Below are positions 54,089 to 62,734 of a stretch of 64,000 nt of DNA, one piece after another. Every line of letters begins with the position of its first letter. Within the stretch, counting starts at the first letter, position 1. Source of the DNA: Flavobacterium pokkalii (lineage in GTDB: Bacteria > Bacteroidota > Bacteroidia > Flavobacteriales > Flavobacteriaceae); contig NZ_NASZ01000002.1 of NCBI RefSeq assembly GCF_014596575.1, positions 216,156-280,155 on the forward strand, read 5' to 3'. The notes under the pieces are model-generated. The model ran no database searches, was not told where the DNA came from, and was given only the letters and a program-made list of their open reading frames with translations. A program made the position numbers and the translations under genes.

Positions 54089-55918
54089 ATGAAAAAATAT
54101 ATAATAATTACAGGATTAATTATTGCAGGAATTTTTAGTTCCTGTCAGGAATTGGGTTCCGATTTTTTAGATACCGAATCTACATCCACTTTGGATGAAT
54201 CAGTGATTTTTTCGGATGCAACTTTAGCTAAAGGAGCCGTAGATGGAATCAAAGATCAGTTTGGACAAACCAACTCTTACAGAGGACGTTTCTTGCCTTA
54301 TTACGGTTTGAATACTGATGTAGAGTGGAATCTTAATTTAGGTGCTGGTGATGCCGGAGCAGAATTGAGTAATTATGCTGCGACGCCCACTAATACTATT
54401 ATGAATATTGATCCGGGTTCAAATTTAAATTCTTTGAGTACCTGGGGAATTATGTATTCCGGAATCGAAAGAGCTAATATTTGTATCAGAGGATTGCGTT
54501 TATATGGAAATCCACAACCGGGAACTGATACCGGTTATCTTTTAGGTGAGGCTTTAACTTTAAGAGCTATTTATTATGCCGATTTATTGAAAGCTTTTGG
54601 GGATGTAGTGGCTCGTTTTGAACCTATTACTACAGAAACTTTATATTTAGCTAAATCAAGTCGTGATGTAGTATATAAACAATTGCTTGCTGATTTGGAA
54701 GAAGCAGCCACTTTAGTACCTTGGCCAAATGAAACCTCAAGAACCGTTTCAGTAGAACAGGTAAATAAAGCTTTTGTTAAAGCATTTCGCGCCCGTTTAG
54801 CGATGGCAGCCAGTGGTTTTCAAAGATATCCTGATGCAGTTCGCAGAAGCACAGATCCGGATTTATCCGTTGCTAAAATGTATCAGTTAGCTTTAGACGA
54901 ATGTAGAAGTGTTATCAGTAGTGGTTCGGCGCATTTAGAATCCTCTTTTGAAACTTTATGGAAAAAGTATAACGCTGAGGTGGTAACAGCTGGAGGAGAA
55001 TCACTTTGGGAAATTCCATTCTCTTCTGGTCGTGGTCGTATGCTGTTTACTTTTGCTGTTAAACATTCCGGAGTAGATCAATTTCAGGCGCAAGGTGCCA
55101 GAGGAGGTTCAGCAGGACCGCTTCCAACAGTTTTTTATGATTATGATCAGGCCGATAGCCGTAGAGATGTAACCTGCGTGCCTTATAAGTGGGGTACACC
55201 AGTTAACGAAATAGCCAAACAGGAATTGGTAAAATCGGATACCTGGTATTTTGGAAAATTCCGTTACGAATGGATGACCAGAAGAGTAACTTCTACTAAT
55301 GATGACGGGGTGAATAAAATCTATATGCGTTATGCCGAAGTGCTTTTGATAGCTGCCGAAGCTGCTAATGAATTAGAAGGACCTGCTGCAGCGGCTCCTT
55401 ATCTGAAAGAAATTCGAAGAAGAGCTTTTGCTTCTGAGGTGCAAGCTGTAAAAGTAGATGCTTATGTAAATACTTTAACTACTAAAGAAGCCATGTTCAA
55501 TGCAATTGTAAATGAACATAAATTTGAGTTTACCGGAGAAATGGAACGTAAACAGGCTTTGATTCGTTGGAATTTATTGAAAACCAATTTAGAACAGGCT
55601 AAAGTCAAAATGACCAACTTTAAAGACCGTGTTGGCGAATATGCCGATGTGCCAACCACTTTGTATTATAAATATAAAGAGGATGGTATTACCTTAGATA
55701 TCTATGGGTTAAACAGAGGGGAAACTACTAATCCGGGAGCCGCTTATTCCAACTTCAATTGGACCAAGTTTGATGATGAGGCAGCAAAACCAAAGGTTAT
55801 TAATTTATTCAAAGAAGGCGTTAATCCTGATGACAGACAGTTCTGGCCGATATGGCAGGTTTTCATTACCGCTAGTAATGGAAAATTAGTTAACGATTAT
55901 GGTTACGGGGACAATTAA
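54089..55918 (+). CDS. SusD-like glycan-binding lipoprotein
   Basis: 609 residues. Lipoprotein signal FSSCQE (Cys19). SusD/RagB fold: N-terminal DFLDTESTSTLDESVIF, TPR-type helices with LGEALTLRAIYYADLLKAFGDV, and the C-terminal RYAEVLLIAAEAANELEG, EHKFEFTGEMERKQALIRW. It forms the lid over the SusC barrel encoded 17 bases upstream. Pectic oligosaccharide binding is inferred. Confidence 0.97.
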   Translation: MKKYIIITGLIIAGIFSSCQELGSDFLDTESTSTLDESVIFSDATLAKGAVDGIKDQFGQTNSYRGRFLPYYGLNTDVEWNLNLGAGDAGAELSNYAATPTNTIMNIDPGSNLNSLSTWGIMYSGIERANICIRGLRLYGNPQPGTDTGYLLGEALTLRAIYYADLLKAFGDVVARFEPITTETLYLAKSSRDVVYKQLLADLEEAATLVPWPNETSRTVSVEQVNKAFVKAFRARLAMAASGFQRYPDAVRRSTDPDLSVAKMYQLALDECRSVISSGSAHLESSFETLWKKYNAEVVTAGGESLWEIPFSSGRGRMLFTFAVKHSGVDQFQAQGARGGSAGPLPTVFYDYDQADSRRDVTCVPYKWGTPVNEIAKQELVKSDTWYFGKFRYEWMTRRVTSTNDDGVNKIYMRYAEVLLIAAEAANELEGPAAAAPYLKEIRRRAFASEVQAVKVDAYVNTLTTKEAMFNAIVNEHKFEFTGEMERKQALIRWNLLKTNLEQAKVKMTNFKDRVGEYADVPTTLYYKYKEDGITLDIYGLNRGETTNPGAAYSNFNWTKFDDEAAKPKVINLFKEGVNPDDRQFWPIWQVFITASNGKLVNDYGYGDN

Positions 55919-55934
55919 TTAAATGGACGAAATT

Positions 55935-57491
55935 ATGAACAAAATAAAATATATAGTAAAAGGACTGTTGGCTTCACTTCTTTTAGTGTTGTCCGTAAGC
56001 AGTTGTGACAGTTATAATGTCGATTTGATTGACGAATTGTTAGTTGACAGAGCTTTTTCACCAATAGATCTAAAGGCAACTGTTAGAAACCAAACGAATG
56101 TGGAGTTAAATTGGACTACCCGTGAGGATGTGGATCATTATGTGGTGGAGTTTAGTGCCGATGATGAAACTTTTGCAACAATTTATAAAACGGTTAATGT
56201 TCAGGCAACAGAATTACCGGTAACCGTAGCATTAGAAGGAGAAACCAAATATTCAATTCGGGTAAAAGCAGTTAGCGCCAGAGGATTAGAAGATTCAAAA
56301 TGGTCGGTGGTTACTGCAACCACACTTTCGGAGCAAATATTTACCAGTATTATTGATGGAGATATTTTGGCTAAAGAAGCTACATTGCGTTGGATTCCTA
56401 ATAGTAGCGTGACTCAAATAACGATTGCTCCAGGCGATATTACGCATGTAATTACCGCTCAGGAAAAAATGGATGGTGTGGCAACAATTACCGGATTATC
56501 AGGTGAAACAGCTTATACCGCCACCTTGTGGAACGGAACTAAAAAGAGAGGTGTGTTGACTTTTACAACCGGAATTGATGTAGGAGATGCGACTTTAATT
56601 TCTCCAACTGATGATTTACTGCAAAAAATAGCCGATGCTGCTTCTGGCGATGTTTTAGTGTTGGAACCTGGAGATTATACCGCTCAAGTAGGAACTGTTT
56701 CACTGGCTAAATCAATTACATTGAGAGGATTGAGAAGTTTTGATAAACCAAAATTAAAACTTGGTTTTTTAGTGAATCCTGGATTAGCTAATTTAAGTTT
56801 GATTGATTTAGATTTAACTGGAAATGCGGCTTATACAGATGTTATTAAGTTTGAAGCAGCTATGACCTGCGGAGATATTTTGATTAGCGGTTGTGAAATA
56901 AGAGATTATAATCGTTCCTTAATAACGGTAAATAGTTTAGCTGTAAAAATGAATTCATTTACGGTTGAAAATTCTATTATTTCTAAAGGAACAACAACTA
57001 GTGGAGATTTTATTGATTTAAGATCAGGTTTTGTTGCTTCTTTAATGTTGAAAAATAGTACATTTAATGATTGTGTGAATGGACGTGATTTTATCCGGGA
57101 AGATAATGGTTCTTCAAATAGTTTTACAGGAACCGGATTAACGTCAAACATTAGCATAGAGTCCTGTACATTGTATTTGCCAAGAATGACAAATTCTAAT
57201 CGAATTTTGTATGTTCGTCTTGCAACAAATACAAGTACGGTAAATAAAAATTTATTTATAGATACTCCTGCAATTTATTCCAATCAAAGTACAACAACAG
57301 ATCCTGTTTGTAATAGTAATAATTATTATAATTCACCAAATTTATTTAGCAGTACAATTGCTAAGTATGATAAATCCAGTAATTATACCACACTTGATCC
57401 ACAGGTTTTAAGTAAAGCTACTGGCGATTTCACCATTAGTAATCAAACCTTAAAAGATAATCTGATAGGTGATCCGCGTTGGATTAAATAA
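55935..57491 (+). CDS. Surface glycan-binding lipoprotein (FN3 plus DUF4957/DUF5123-like beta-helix)
   Basis: 518 residues from ATG 55935 (an ATG at 55923 adds four residues). Lipoprotein signal SVSSCDS (Cys24). Two fibronectin-like domains (about 40-135 and 140-215) precede a right-handed beta-helix (about 225-518: LISPTDDLLQKIADAASGDVLVLEPGDYTAQVGTV, ending NLIGDPRWIK). This resembles DUF4957/DUF5123 proteins that follow susCD in pectin loci. No lyase calcium site is obvious, so a binding role is more likely than catalysis. It is third in the susC-susD transcript. Confidence 0.85.
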   Translation: MNKIKYIVKGLLASLLLVLSVSSCDSYNVDLIDELLVDRAFSPIDLKATVRNQTNVELNWTTREDVDHYVVEFSADDETFATIYKTVNVQATELPVTVALEGETKYSIRVKAVSARGLEDSKWSVVTATTLSEQIFTSIIDGDILAKEATLRWIPNSSVTQITIAPGDITHVITAQEKMDGVATITGLSGETAYTATLWNGTKKRGVLTFTTGIDVGDATLISPTDDLLQKIADAASGDVLVLEPGDYTAQVGTVSLAKSITLRGLRSFDKPKLKLGFLVNPGLANLSLIDLDLTGNAAYTDVIKFEAAMTCGDILISGCEIRDYNRSLITVNSLAVKMNSFTVENSIISKGTTTSGDFIDLRSGFVASLMLKNSTFNDCVNGRDFIREDNGSSNSFTGTGLTSNISIESCTLYLPRMTNSNRILYVRLATNTSTVNKNLFIDTPAIYSNQSTTTDPVCNSNNYYNSPNLFSSTIAKYDKSSNYTTLDPQVLSKATGDFTISNQTLKDNLIGDPRWIK

Positions 57492-57512
57492 CAAATAGAG
57501 AATAATCTGCTG

Positions 57513-57540
57513 AGAGGCATGCGTCAGGCATGCCTCTTTA
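57513..57540 (+). terminator. Terminator after susCD operon
   Basis: A perfect 10-bp stem AGAGGCATGC / GCATGCCTCT with a 5-base loop, with a short T-rich tail. The weak tail could allow some read-through to the PL9 gene. Confidence 0.78.
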
Positions 57541-57546
57541 GTTTAA

Positions 57547-57593
57547 TGACTTTTCAAAAGCGAATATAATTTTTAGCATTTTGAGAAAAGTCA
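57547..57593 (+). promoter_or_regulatory. Inverted repeat upstream of PL9 gene
   Basis: TGACTTTTC (57547-57555) and GAAAAGTCA (57585-57593) are exact complements, extended inward by AAAA/TTTT with one extra base. It lies 24 bases before the PL9 start codon. It could be an operator or a leader hairpin. Confidence 0.5.
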
Positions 57594-57617
57594 GCTATTG
57601 AAATAATAAAAATAATT

Positions 57618-59102
57618 ATGAAAAATATTTTGAAAATAGTGTTTCTGCTGACACTTTTTGCCTGCTCAAAAGATGAAGCAACGGCTAATGAAAACAACAG
57701 TAATAACGAGAATAATAATCGGGTGTATGTCTCTTCTGTGGCGATTAGCGGAACAGATATTACTTCCGGAACAACTACGCAACTTTCGGCAACGGTTTTA
57801 CCGGCTGAGGCAACTTCTAAAACGCTGGTTTGGAGTTCGTCGGATAATAGTATTGCTACGGTTTCGTCAACGGGTTTAGTTACGGCTCTTAAAAATGGAA
57901 CGGTAACTATTACTGCAACAGCATCGGATAAAAATATAATTAAAGCCACAAAAACGATAACAATTTCGTCTTTTACTACTGCGCCAACATATACTTATAC
58001 CGTTTCTAACGCAACAGAATTGCTGACTGCTTTGTCCAAAGTAAAAGCGGGAGAAAGCATTTTTCTCAACGGAGGAACTTATACCATGAATGCCAGAATA
58101 ACACTAAGTGCTTCCGGAAGTGCCGGAAATGAGATAAAAATTCTGGGTCAGTTAGACGGAACCCGAGCTAAATTAGATTTTTCTGCCATGCCTGAAAGTT
58201 CTTCTAATCAGGGAATCGTTCTTTCCGGAAGTTATTGGAACATCAAAGGAATTGATATTTACAATGCCGGAGATAATGGTATGCAAATAAAAGGAAGCAA
58301 TAATACGATTGAATTCTGTTCGTTTTCAGAATGTTCTGATTCCGGTTTACAATTGGATAACGGAGCTTCAAACAATACGATTTTAAACTGTGATTCCTAT
58401 TTTAATGCCGATTCTTCTTTGGAAAATGCCGATGGATTTGCCTGTAAATTAAATGTGGGAACCGGAAATAAATTTATCGGTTGTCGCGCCTGGCAAAATC
58501 TCGATGACGGTTGGGACGGTTATTTGAGAGGAGCCGATAATGTGACTACGACTTATACCAATTGCTGGTCGATTAAGAACGGTTATTTGAAAGACGGAAC
58601 AAAAGGAGCCGGTGACGGTAATGGTTTTAAAACCGGAGGTAGTGATGATAAATTGTTAAAACATAACGGAATTTACAAAAACTGTATCGCTGCCGGAAAC
58701 GTGGCAGATGGTTTTGATCACAACAGTAATCGCGGGAATGTCGAAATATACAATTGTTCGGCTTACAGCAATGGAAACAATTACAACTTTAGTTCGACCA
58801 ATCCATTGGCTAAATTAACGCTTAAAAATTCCTGTGCAATTGGTGCTTACGGAAGTGTTAAAGCCGATGTTTTGGATGTGACTAATAATGGCTGGCAAAA
58901 TGGATTAGTAACGGATGCTACCGATTTTGAAAGTACAGATATTAGTCAGTTGATTCAGGCTCGAAAAGCAGATGGAAGTTTACCTGACGTGACTTTTATG
59001 AAATTGAAAGCTACCAGCGATTTGATTGACAAAGGAGTGGTGATTGACGGAATTCCTTATTTGGGTACAGCTCCTGATTTAGGTGCGTTTGAGTTAAAAT
59101 AA
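57618..59102 (+). CDS. PL9 pectate lyase lipoprotein with bacterial Ig-like domain
   Basis: 494 residues. Lipoprotein signal LFACSK (Cys16), an Asn/Glu-rich linker, a Big_2 domain (about 35-118: LSATVLPAEATSKTLVWSSSDNSIATVSSTGLVTA), then a PL9 right-handed beta-helix. The calcium-site acids Asp272 (NADGFACK), Asp296, Asp297 and Asp300 (NLDDGWDGY) have the same spacing as Asp209/233/234/237 of Erwinia Pel9A, and GNGFKTGG supplies the catalytic lysine (Lys338). It cleaves polygalacturonate, yielding unsaturated oligomers for SusCD and GH105. Confidence 0.95.
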   Translation: MKNILKIVFLLTLFACSKDEATANENNSNNENNNRVYVSSVAISGTDITSGTTTQLSATVLPAEATSKTLVWSSSDNSIATVSSTGLVTALKNGTVTITATASDKNIIKATKTITISSFTTAPTYTYTVSNATELLTALSKVKAGESIFLNGGTYTMNARITLSASGSAGNEIKILGQLDGTRAKLDFSAMPESSSNQGIVLSGSYWNIKGIDIYNAGDNGMQIKGSNNTIEFCSFSECSDSGLQLDNGASNNTILNCDSYFNADSSLENADGFACKLNVGTGNKFIGCRAWQNLDDGWDGYLRGADNVTTTYTNCWSIKNGYLKDGTKGAGDGNGFKTGGSDDKLLKHNGIYKNCIAAGNVADGFDHNSNRGNVEIYNCSAYSNGNNYNFSSTNPLAKLTLKNSCAIGAYGSVKADVLDVTNNGWQNGLVTDATDFESTDISQLIQARKADGSLPDVTFMKLKATSDLIDKGVVIDGIPYLGTAPDLGAFELK

Positions 59103-59138
59103 TATGACTTCCTTTTTTTGTATTAATTCAGAAAATAG

Positions 59139-59245
59139 CCCACGGATGTTACCGATTCTACGGATTATCACAGATTTGAATTTTAAAAAAAAAAATAGTT
59201 ATGAAAAATCCGTTTTTTATCTGTTCAATCCGTTTCATCCGTGGA
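59139..59245 (+). repeat. REP-like intergenic palindromic element
   Basis: Outer arms CCACGGATG (59140-59148) and CATCCGTGG (59236-59244) are exact complements. Inner arms ACGGATT..ACAGAT and ATCTGT..AATCCGT also pair, giving a long imperfect cruciform. It is similar in style (AGATT/AATCT inner pairs) and position (after a transcript) to 32004-32076. Confidence 0.7.
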
Positions 59246-59289
59246 CGATTATTTAGTCCGTTAAGCGGACCGATTTCTAAATAAAATCT

Positions 59290-59350
59290 AAACTATTCCT
59301 AAAAAGGCAACTATTGAAAAAGTAGTGGTGTTTTTAGGAATAGTTTTTTT
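59290..59350 (+). terminator. Strong hairpin terminator upstream of esterase gene
   Basis: Arms 59290-59305 (AAACTATTCCTAAAAA) and 59331-59346 are exact 16-base complements with a nested ACTA/TAGT stem, then a T-run. It probably ends the PL9 transcript. Since the esterase ATG is only 39 bases beyond, it could also attenuate read-through into that gene. Confidence 0.85.
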
Positions 59351-59388
59351 AAATTCATCTTTTCTAATAAAGAAATCAAAACGATAAA

Positions 59389-60387
59389 ATGGAAAAAATA
59401 AAATGTTGTATTAAAAGTGTGAGCTTAGTGTTTTTGGGGATTCTTTCTTTCCAAAATCTAAATGCCCAATATTTAAAAGGAATTACCCATGTCCGTGATA
59501 CTTCTTATGCCAATTATAGTGCTTTTCAAAAAACATTGAAATATTACCCCAATTGTACATTGGTACCCGAAGTAGATTCTGATTTGGTGGTTGAGAAAAA
59601 AAATGTGGTTTATGCCACTTACGGAAAGCGCAGGATGCTTTTGGATGTTTTTAGCAATAAGCAAAAAAAAGAAAAGCAAACGGCAATTATCATTATTCAT
59701 GGCGGGGGCTGGCGTTCCGGAAACCGAACACAGCATTATCCGATGGCGCAAAAACTGGCTAGTCTGGGTTATGTGTGTTTCACTCCGGAATACCGACTGT
59801 CCACCGAAGCGCTTTTTCCGGCTGCCATTTATGATGTAAAAGCCGTTATTCGTTGGCTACGTGAAAATGCAGCCAAATACAATGTTGATCCCAACAGAAT
59901 TGTAGCGCTCGGATTTTCTGCCGGTGGCGAAATGGCTGCTTTTATGGGAACGACTGGAAATATGCCTTTATTTGAAGGGGTGGTGACTAATTCCGATTCG
60001 CAATCGCAGGTCAATGCCGTGGTAGATATTGATGGAACTTTGTCTTTTGTACATCCGGAAGGTGGTGAGGGTGATGATTCTAAAAATATTTCGGCGGGGA
60101 CTTATTGGTTTGGCTATTCCAAAAAAGAGCAACCCAAACTTTGGGAAGCTGCTTCTCCCTTAAGTTATGTGAGTGCCCAAACGCCGCCTTTTGTTTTTAT
60201 CAATAGTTCTGTGGCGAGAATGCATGCCGGAAGAGATGATTTTAGAAAAGTTTTGGATGCAAACGGAATCTATTCGGAAGTGCATGAGTTTGAAAATTCT
60301 CCACATTCCTTTTGTCTATTCGAACCTTGGTTTAGTCCTACAATTCAATACATCGATGGATTTTTGAAGAAGGTTTTTAAGAATTAA
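59389..60387 (+). CDS. Alpha/beta-hydrolase carbohydrate esterase
   Basis: 332 residues with a signal peptide (VSLVFLGILSFQNLNAQ). Oxyanion motif HGGGW (104-108), nucleophile elbow GFSAGG (Ser177), and a C-terminal histidine in SPHSFCLF (His306); Asp near residue 285 (HAGRDDF) completes the triad. It resembles BD-FAE/CE10-type esterases often found in plant-polysaccharide loci, acting on acetyl or feruloyl groups. Acting on acetylated pectin is inferred from context; a role on feruloylated arabinan/galactan side chains is also possible. Confidence 0.88.
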   Translation: MEKIKCCIKSVSLVFLGILSFQNLNAQYLKGITHVRDTSYANYSAFQKTLKYYPNCTLVPEVDSDLVVEKKNVVYATYGKRRMLLDVFSNKQKKEKQTAIIIIHGGGWRSGNRTQHYPMAQKLASLGYVCFTPEYRLSTEALFPAAIYDVKAVIRWLRENAAKYNVDPNRIVALGFSAGGEMAAFMGTTGNMPLFEGVVTNSDSQSQVNAVVDIDGTLSFVHPEGGEGDDSKNISAGTYWFGYSKKEQPKLWEAASPLSYVSAQTPPFVFINSSVARMHAGRDDFRKVLDANGIYSEVHEFENSPHSFCLFEPWFSPTIQYIDGFLKKVFKN

Positions 60388-60875
60388 AAGTAGTTTTAAA
60401 ACCTGTCCTTAGCTTTCGCAGTCGAGTGTCAAATATTTGAAGAATACGTAAAAAGAAAATCTGTTTGAGCGATAGCGAAATCGAAGATTCGTGAATTCCA
60501 TAAAAATGATTAGAGTATGAACAGTTATTTTCTTTTAGACCCGAGCCAAAGGCGAACGGAGCGTAGCTAATTCGAAAACTAATTTGACCGACGAGGAAGC
60601 GCAAGACTTGAAATCGAAGATTCATGAATACCGAAAAACATTTTTAATGATGAATATTTTTTTGTTTCTTTTTTGATCAAGGCAAATTGAAGATTCAGCG
60701 AATACCAAATAAAATAAAAGTTAGATGAGCTAAAAAAGAAAATTATTAATTTAATTTTTCCGTGTAGTAAAAATGTCATTAATAGTGTAGTTGTCATATT
60801 TAATGAGTTGAAAATTCTCATTTATATAATAAAAGAGTCAAAAACAAATTTTGTACACAGTTAATTTTTTTGTGT
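60388..60875 (+). repeat. Gene-free stretch with degenerate direct repeats
   Basis: 488 bases without a supported gene. A motif near AATCGAAGATTCRTGAATWCC recurs at 60478-60499, 60611-60632 and, more diverged (AATTGAAGATTCAGCGAATACC), near 60685-60706. Fragments GAGCGATAGCGAAA and GACCCGAGC match the loop of the element at 32004-32076 in inverse orientation. It looks like eroded multicopy intergenic repeats. Confidence 0.6.
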
Positions 60876-60949
60876 TGGCACGGGCGGAGGGATTCGAACC
60901 CCCATCAACGGTTTTGGAGACCGCTATTCTACCCTTGAACTACGCCCGT
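60876..60949 (-). tRNA. trnW: tRNA-Trp (anticodon CCA)
   Basis: Reading the minus strand: acceptor ACGGGCG pairs with CGCCCGT, D-arm GTTCAAGGGTAGAAT, anticodon stem GCGGT/ACCGT with loop CTCCAAA (anticodon CCA), T-arm GGGGG-TTCGAAT-CCCTC, discriminator G, and an encoded 3' CCA (60876-60878). Length 71 without CCA. A -7-like element lies just upstream. Confidence 0.96.
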
Positions 60950-60969
60950 AGTTTAAGGCTTTGTGGGCG

Positions 60970-60977
60970 CAAATATA
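60970..60977 (-). promoter_or_regulatory. -7 element of tRNA-Trp promoter
   Basis: Minus-strand TATATTTG, a perfect TANNTTTG, ends 20 bases before the tRNA 5' end. The -33 region is less clear. Confidence 0.7.
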
Positions 60978-61143
60978 GCCTTATTTGGCAAAATAACTAA
61001 CGGCAAAGCCAACAATCGCGAATAAAATTGAGTTGTTTTTTATAATCGATTGGTTGCCAGTAAAATATTTTTTAATCCAAAAGAAAGAATTTTTCCAAAG
61101 CTGTAATTATTGATTCTGAGTGAAGTCTCCTGACATGCTGTGG

Positions 61144-61312
61144 TAACGTCCCGCCGGCTTTATGAAGTGGCGGATTTTTGTTACTGATGTTTACAAATAT
61201 ACCGAAAAGTTTGAAAGAAAAAAGTTGAAAAATAGGAGAGAAGTGCAAGCACTAACCTTTCCAAATAAATCCCCAAACCCGCCATTTCATAAAACCGCTG
61301 TTAGCTGTAGCC
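61144..61312. repeat. Large imperfect palindrome at the left edge of the gene island
   Basis: The gene-free stretch 60950-61314 holds the tRNA promoter and this structure. Arms 61155-61173 and 61279-61297 (CCGCCATTTCATAAAACCG on the right) are complementary at 17 of 19 positions, and outer TAAC (61144-61147) faces GTTA (61300-61303). The right end TGTTAGCTGTAGCC (61299-61312) is the inverse of GGTTACAGCTAACG at 63323-63336 (12 of 14). The overall shape recalls attC sites of integron cassettes, but the core bases do not fit the integron consensus exactly. Confidence 0.6.
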
Positions 61313-61314
61313 TT

Positions 61315-61836
61315 TTATTTCAGTTTCAATTTCATCATTATGTCGGTCTGCTCATCATTTCCCAGTTTGAAAATATGTTTGTCAAAAGCTACAAAGCCGT
61401 TTTTTTCATAAAATCTTATTGCTCTTGGATTTTGTTCCCATACTCCCAACCAAACATATTCAGAACCTTTCTGTTCAGCAACTTCGATTGCTTTATTATA
61501 TAGTAATTGGCCAACATTTTTTCCATGAAATTCTTTTAAAACATAGATTCTCTCAATTTCAAGTGCTTTATTGTCTTTCAATTCGGTTTGGGATTCTCCA
61601 AAATTGACTTTTAGATAACCAATTACTTCATTATCAATCTTTGCAAAGTAAAACTCAGAATATTCATTGTTTACTTCTTTTATCAATTTTTCGAGTGAGA
61701 AATCTTCTTCTAAATAAGATTTCATGTTTTCCTCGGAATTTGAATCTGCAAATGTTTCTTTGAAAGTTTGTCGCCCAATTCTTTGTAATTCCGTTATATC
61801 ACTTATTGTTATTTTTATAATTTCTATTGAATTCAT
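61315..61836 (-). CDS. GNAT family N-acetyltransferase
   Basis: 173 residues. Acetyl-CoA-binding region LEIERIYVLKEFHGKNVGQLLYNKAIEVA (motif A, with G-K-x-x-G-Q variant) and the C-terminal NPRAIRFYEKNGF are typical of GNAT enzymes. Substrate unknown. It is the last gene of the minus-strand island, 11 bases after the second GNAT gene; the stop directly abuts the inverted repeat. Confidence 0.9.
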   Translation of the reverse strand: MNSIEIIKITISDITELQRIGRQTFKETFADSNSEENMKSYLEEDFSLEKLIKEVNNEYSEFYFAKIDNEVIGYLKVNFGESQTELKDNKALEIERIYVLKEFHGKNVGQLLYNKAIEVAEQKGSEYVWLGVWEQNPRAIRFYEKNGFVAFDKHIFKLGNDEQTDIMMKLKLK

Positions 61837-61847
61837 TTTAAATTGTT

Positions 61848-62315
61848 TTAATCATTATTTACTATATTCCATTCATAGTTTAGCCAATCGTTGTTTTCTT
61901 TTGCACCTAGTTTATTGTAAAATCGTATTCCTCCCTCGTTCCAAGGTGCAACAGTCCATTTTATTTGTCCACAATTATTATTAACCGCTTCTTCTTTAAG
62001 AGCCAACATTAATTTTTCGCCAATTTTATGCCCTCTGTATGTTGTGTCTACATAAAGTTCTTTTATGAAAAGCGAAGGTTTGTTTTGTGCTGTAAAAGGC
62101 AAATAATAATAAACCAAAATACCTGCTATTTTTTGATTGTCATCTGCAACCAAGCAATAAAAGTCTGGTGGATTTTTTTTAAATCCATTTGCTCTTACTA
62201 TTTCAGGCGTAATAACAAATGAGTTAATATATTTTTCATAAATGGCTAACTCTTTCATCAGACTCCAGATGCCGCCTGAATCTGATTCTATAGCTTTTCT
62301 TATAATTATGTTCAT
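61848..62315 (-). CDS. GNAT family N-acetyltransferase (diamine/spermidine acetyltransferase-like)
   Basis: 155 residues. It begins IIRKAIESDSGGIWSLMKELAIYEKY, then PSLFIKELYVDTTYRGHKIGEKLMLALKEEA with the R-G-x-x-I-G pyrophosphate loop, and WNEGGIRFYNKLGA. The layout follows the SSAT-like branch that acetylates polyamines or thialysine; the precise substrate is not certain. It lies 18 bases downstream of the SMR transporter gene, suggesting joint handling of a cationic compound. Confidence 0.9.
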   Translation of the reverse strand: MNIIIRKAIESDSGGIWSLMKELAIYEKYINSFVITPEIVRANGFKKNPPDFYCLVADDNQKIAGILVYYYLPFTAQNKPSLFIKELYVDTTYRGHKIGEKLMLALKEEAVNNNCGQIKWTVAPWNEGGIRFYNKLGAKENNDWLNYEWNIVNND

Positions 62316-62333
62316 TTACTTTTGAAATATTAT

Positions 62334-62663
62334 TTAATGTGATGATACTGCTTTTAATCCAACAATAGAAGCGATTAAAGTTGTGAGAAATAGAATTCTT
62401 AAAAATGTTGCAGGTTCTTTAAAAACCAATATCCCAACAAGAACAGTGCCTACTGCACCAATTCCTGTCCAAATAGCATAAGCAGTGCCTATTGGCAATG
62501 ATTGTGTAGCTTTAATTAAAAGCCCCATACTAATTACAAGTGCGACTAAAAAACCAGCATACCATAGATACATTTCATTTCCTGAAGTTGTTTTAGCTTT
62601 TCCCAAACAAAATGCAAAAGCAACTTCAAATAAACCTGCAATAACCAAAATTATCCAATTCAT
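62334..62663 (-). CDS. SMR family multidrug/cation efflux transporter
   Basis: 109 residues with four membrane helices. The essential glutamate is Glu13 in IAGLFEVAFAF. LPIGTAYAIWTGIGAVGTVLVGI is the conserved SMR third-helix signature. Members of this subfamily (SugE/Gdx or EmrE) export guanidinium or quaternary ammonium cations as dual-topology dimers; the subtype cannot be settled here. Confidence 0.93.
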   Translation of the reverse strand: MNWIILVIAGLFEVAFAFCLGKAKTTSGNEMYLWYAGFLVALVISMGLLIKATQSLPIGTAYAIWTGIGAVGTVLVGILVFKEPATFLRILFLTTLIASIVGLKAVSSH

Positions 62664-62734
62664 TATTTTTAACTTTTGGACAAAGGTCTTAATAAGGTTT
62701 CAAGAAAAATTTATCAAATGATAAAAAAGGGATT

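Noticed and set aside
55935..57491. Third pectate lyase, because of the beta-helix C-terminal half
   Set aside because: No calcium-site aspartate cluster or catalytic lysine/arginine motif is visible, and its place after susCD suits a binding protein.
60876..60949. tRNA-Trp as attachment site of the neighbouring island
   Set aside because: The island lies on the 5' side of the tRNA, not the 3' side used by tRNA-targeting integrases, and no duplicated tRNA 3' end is seen.
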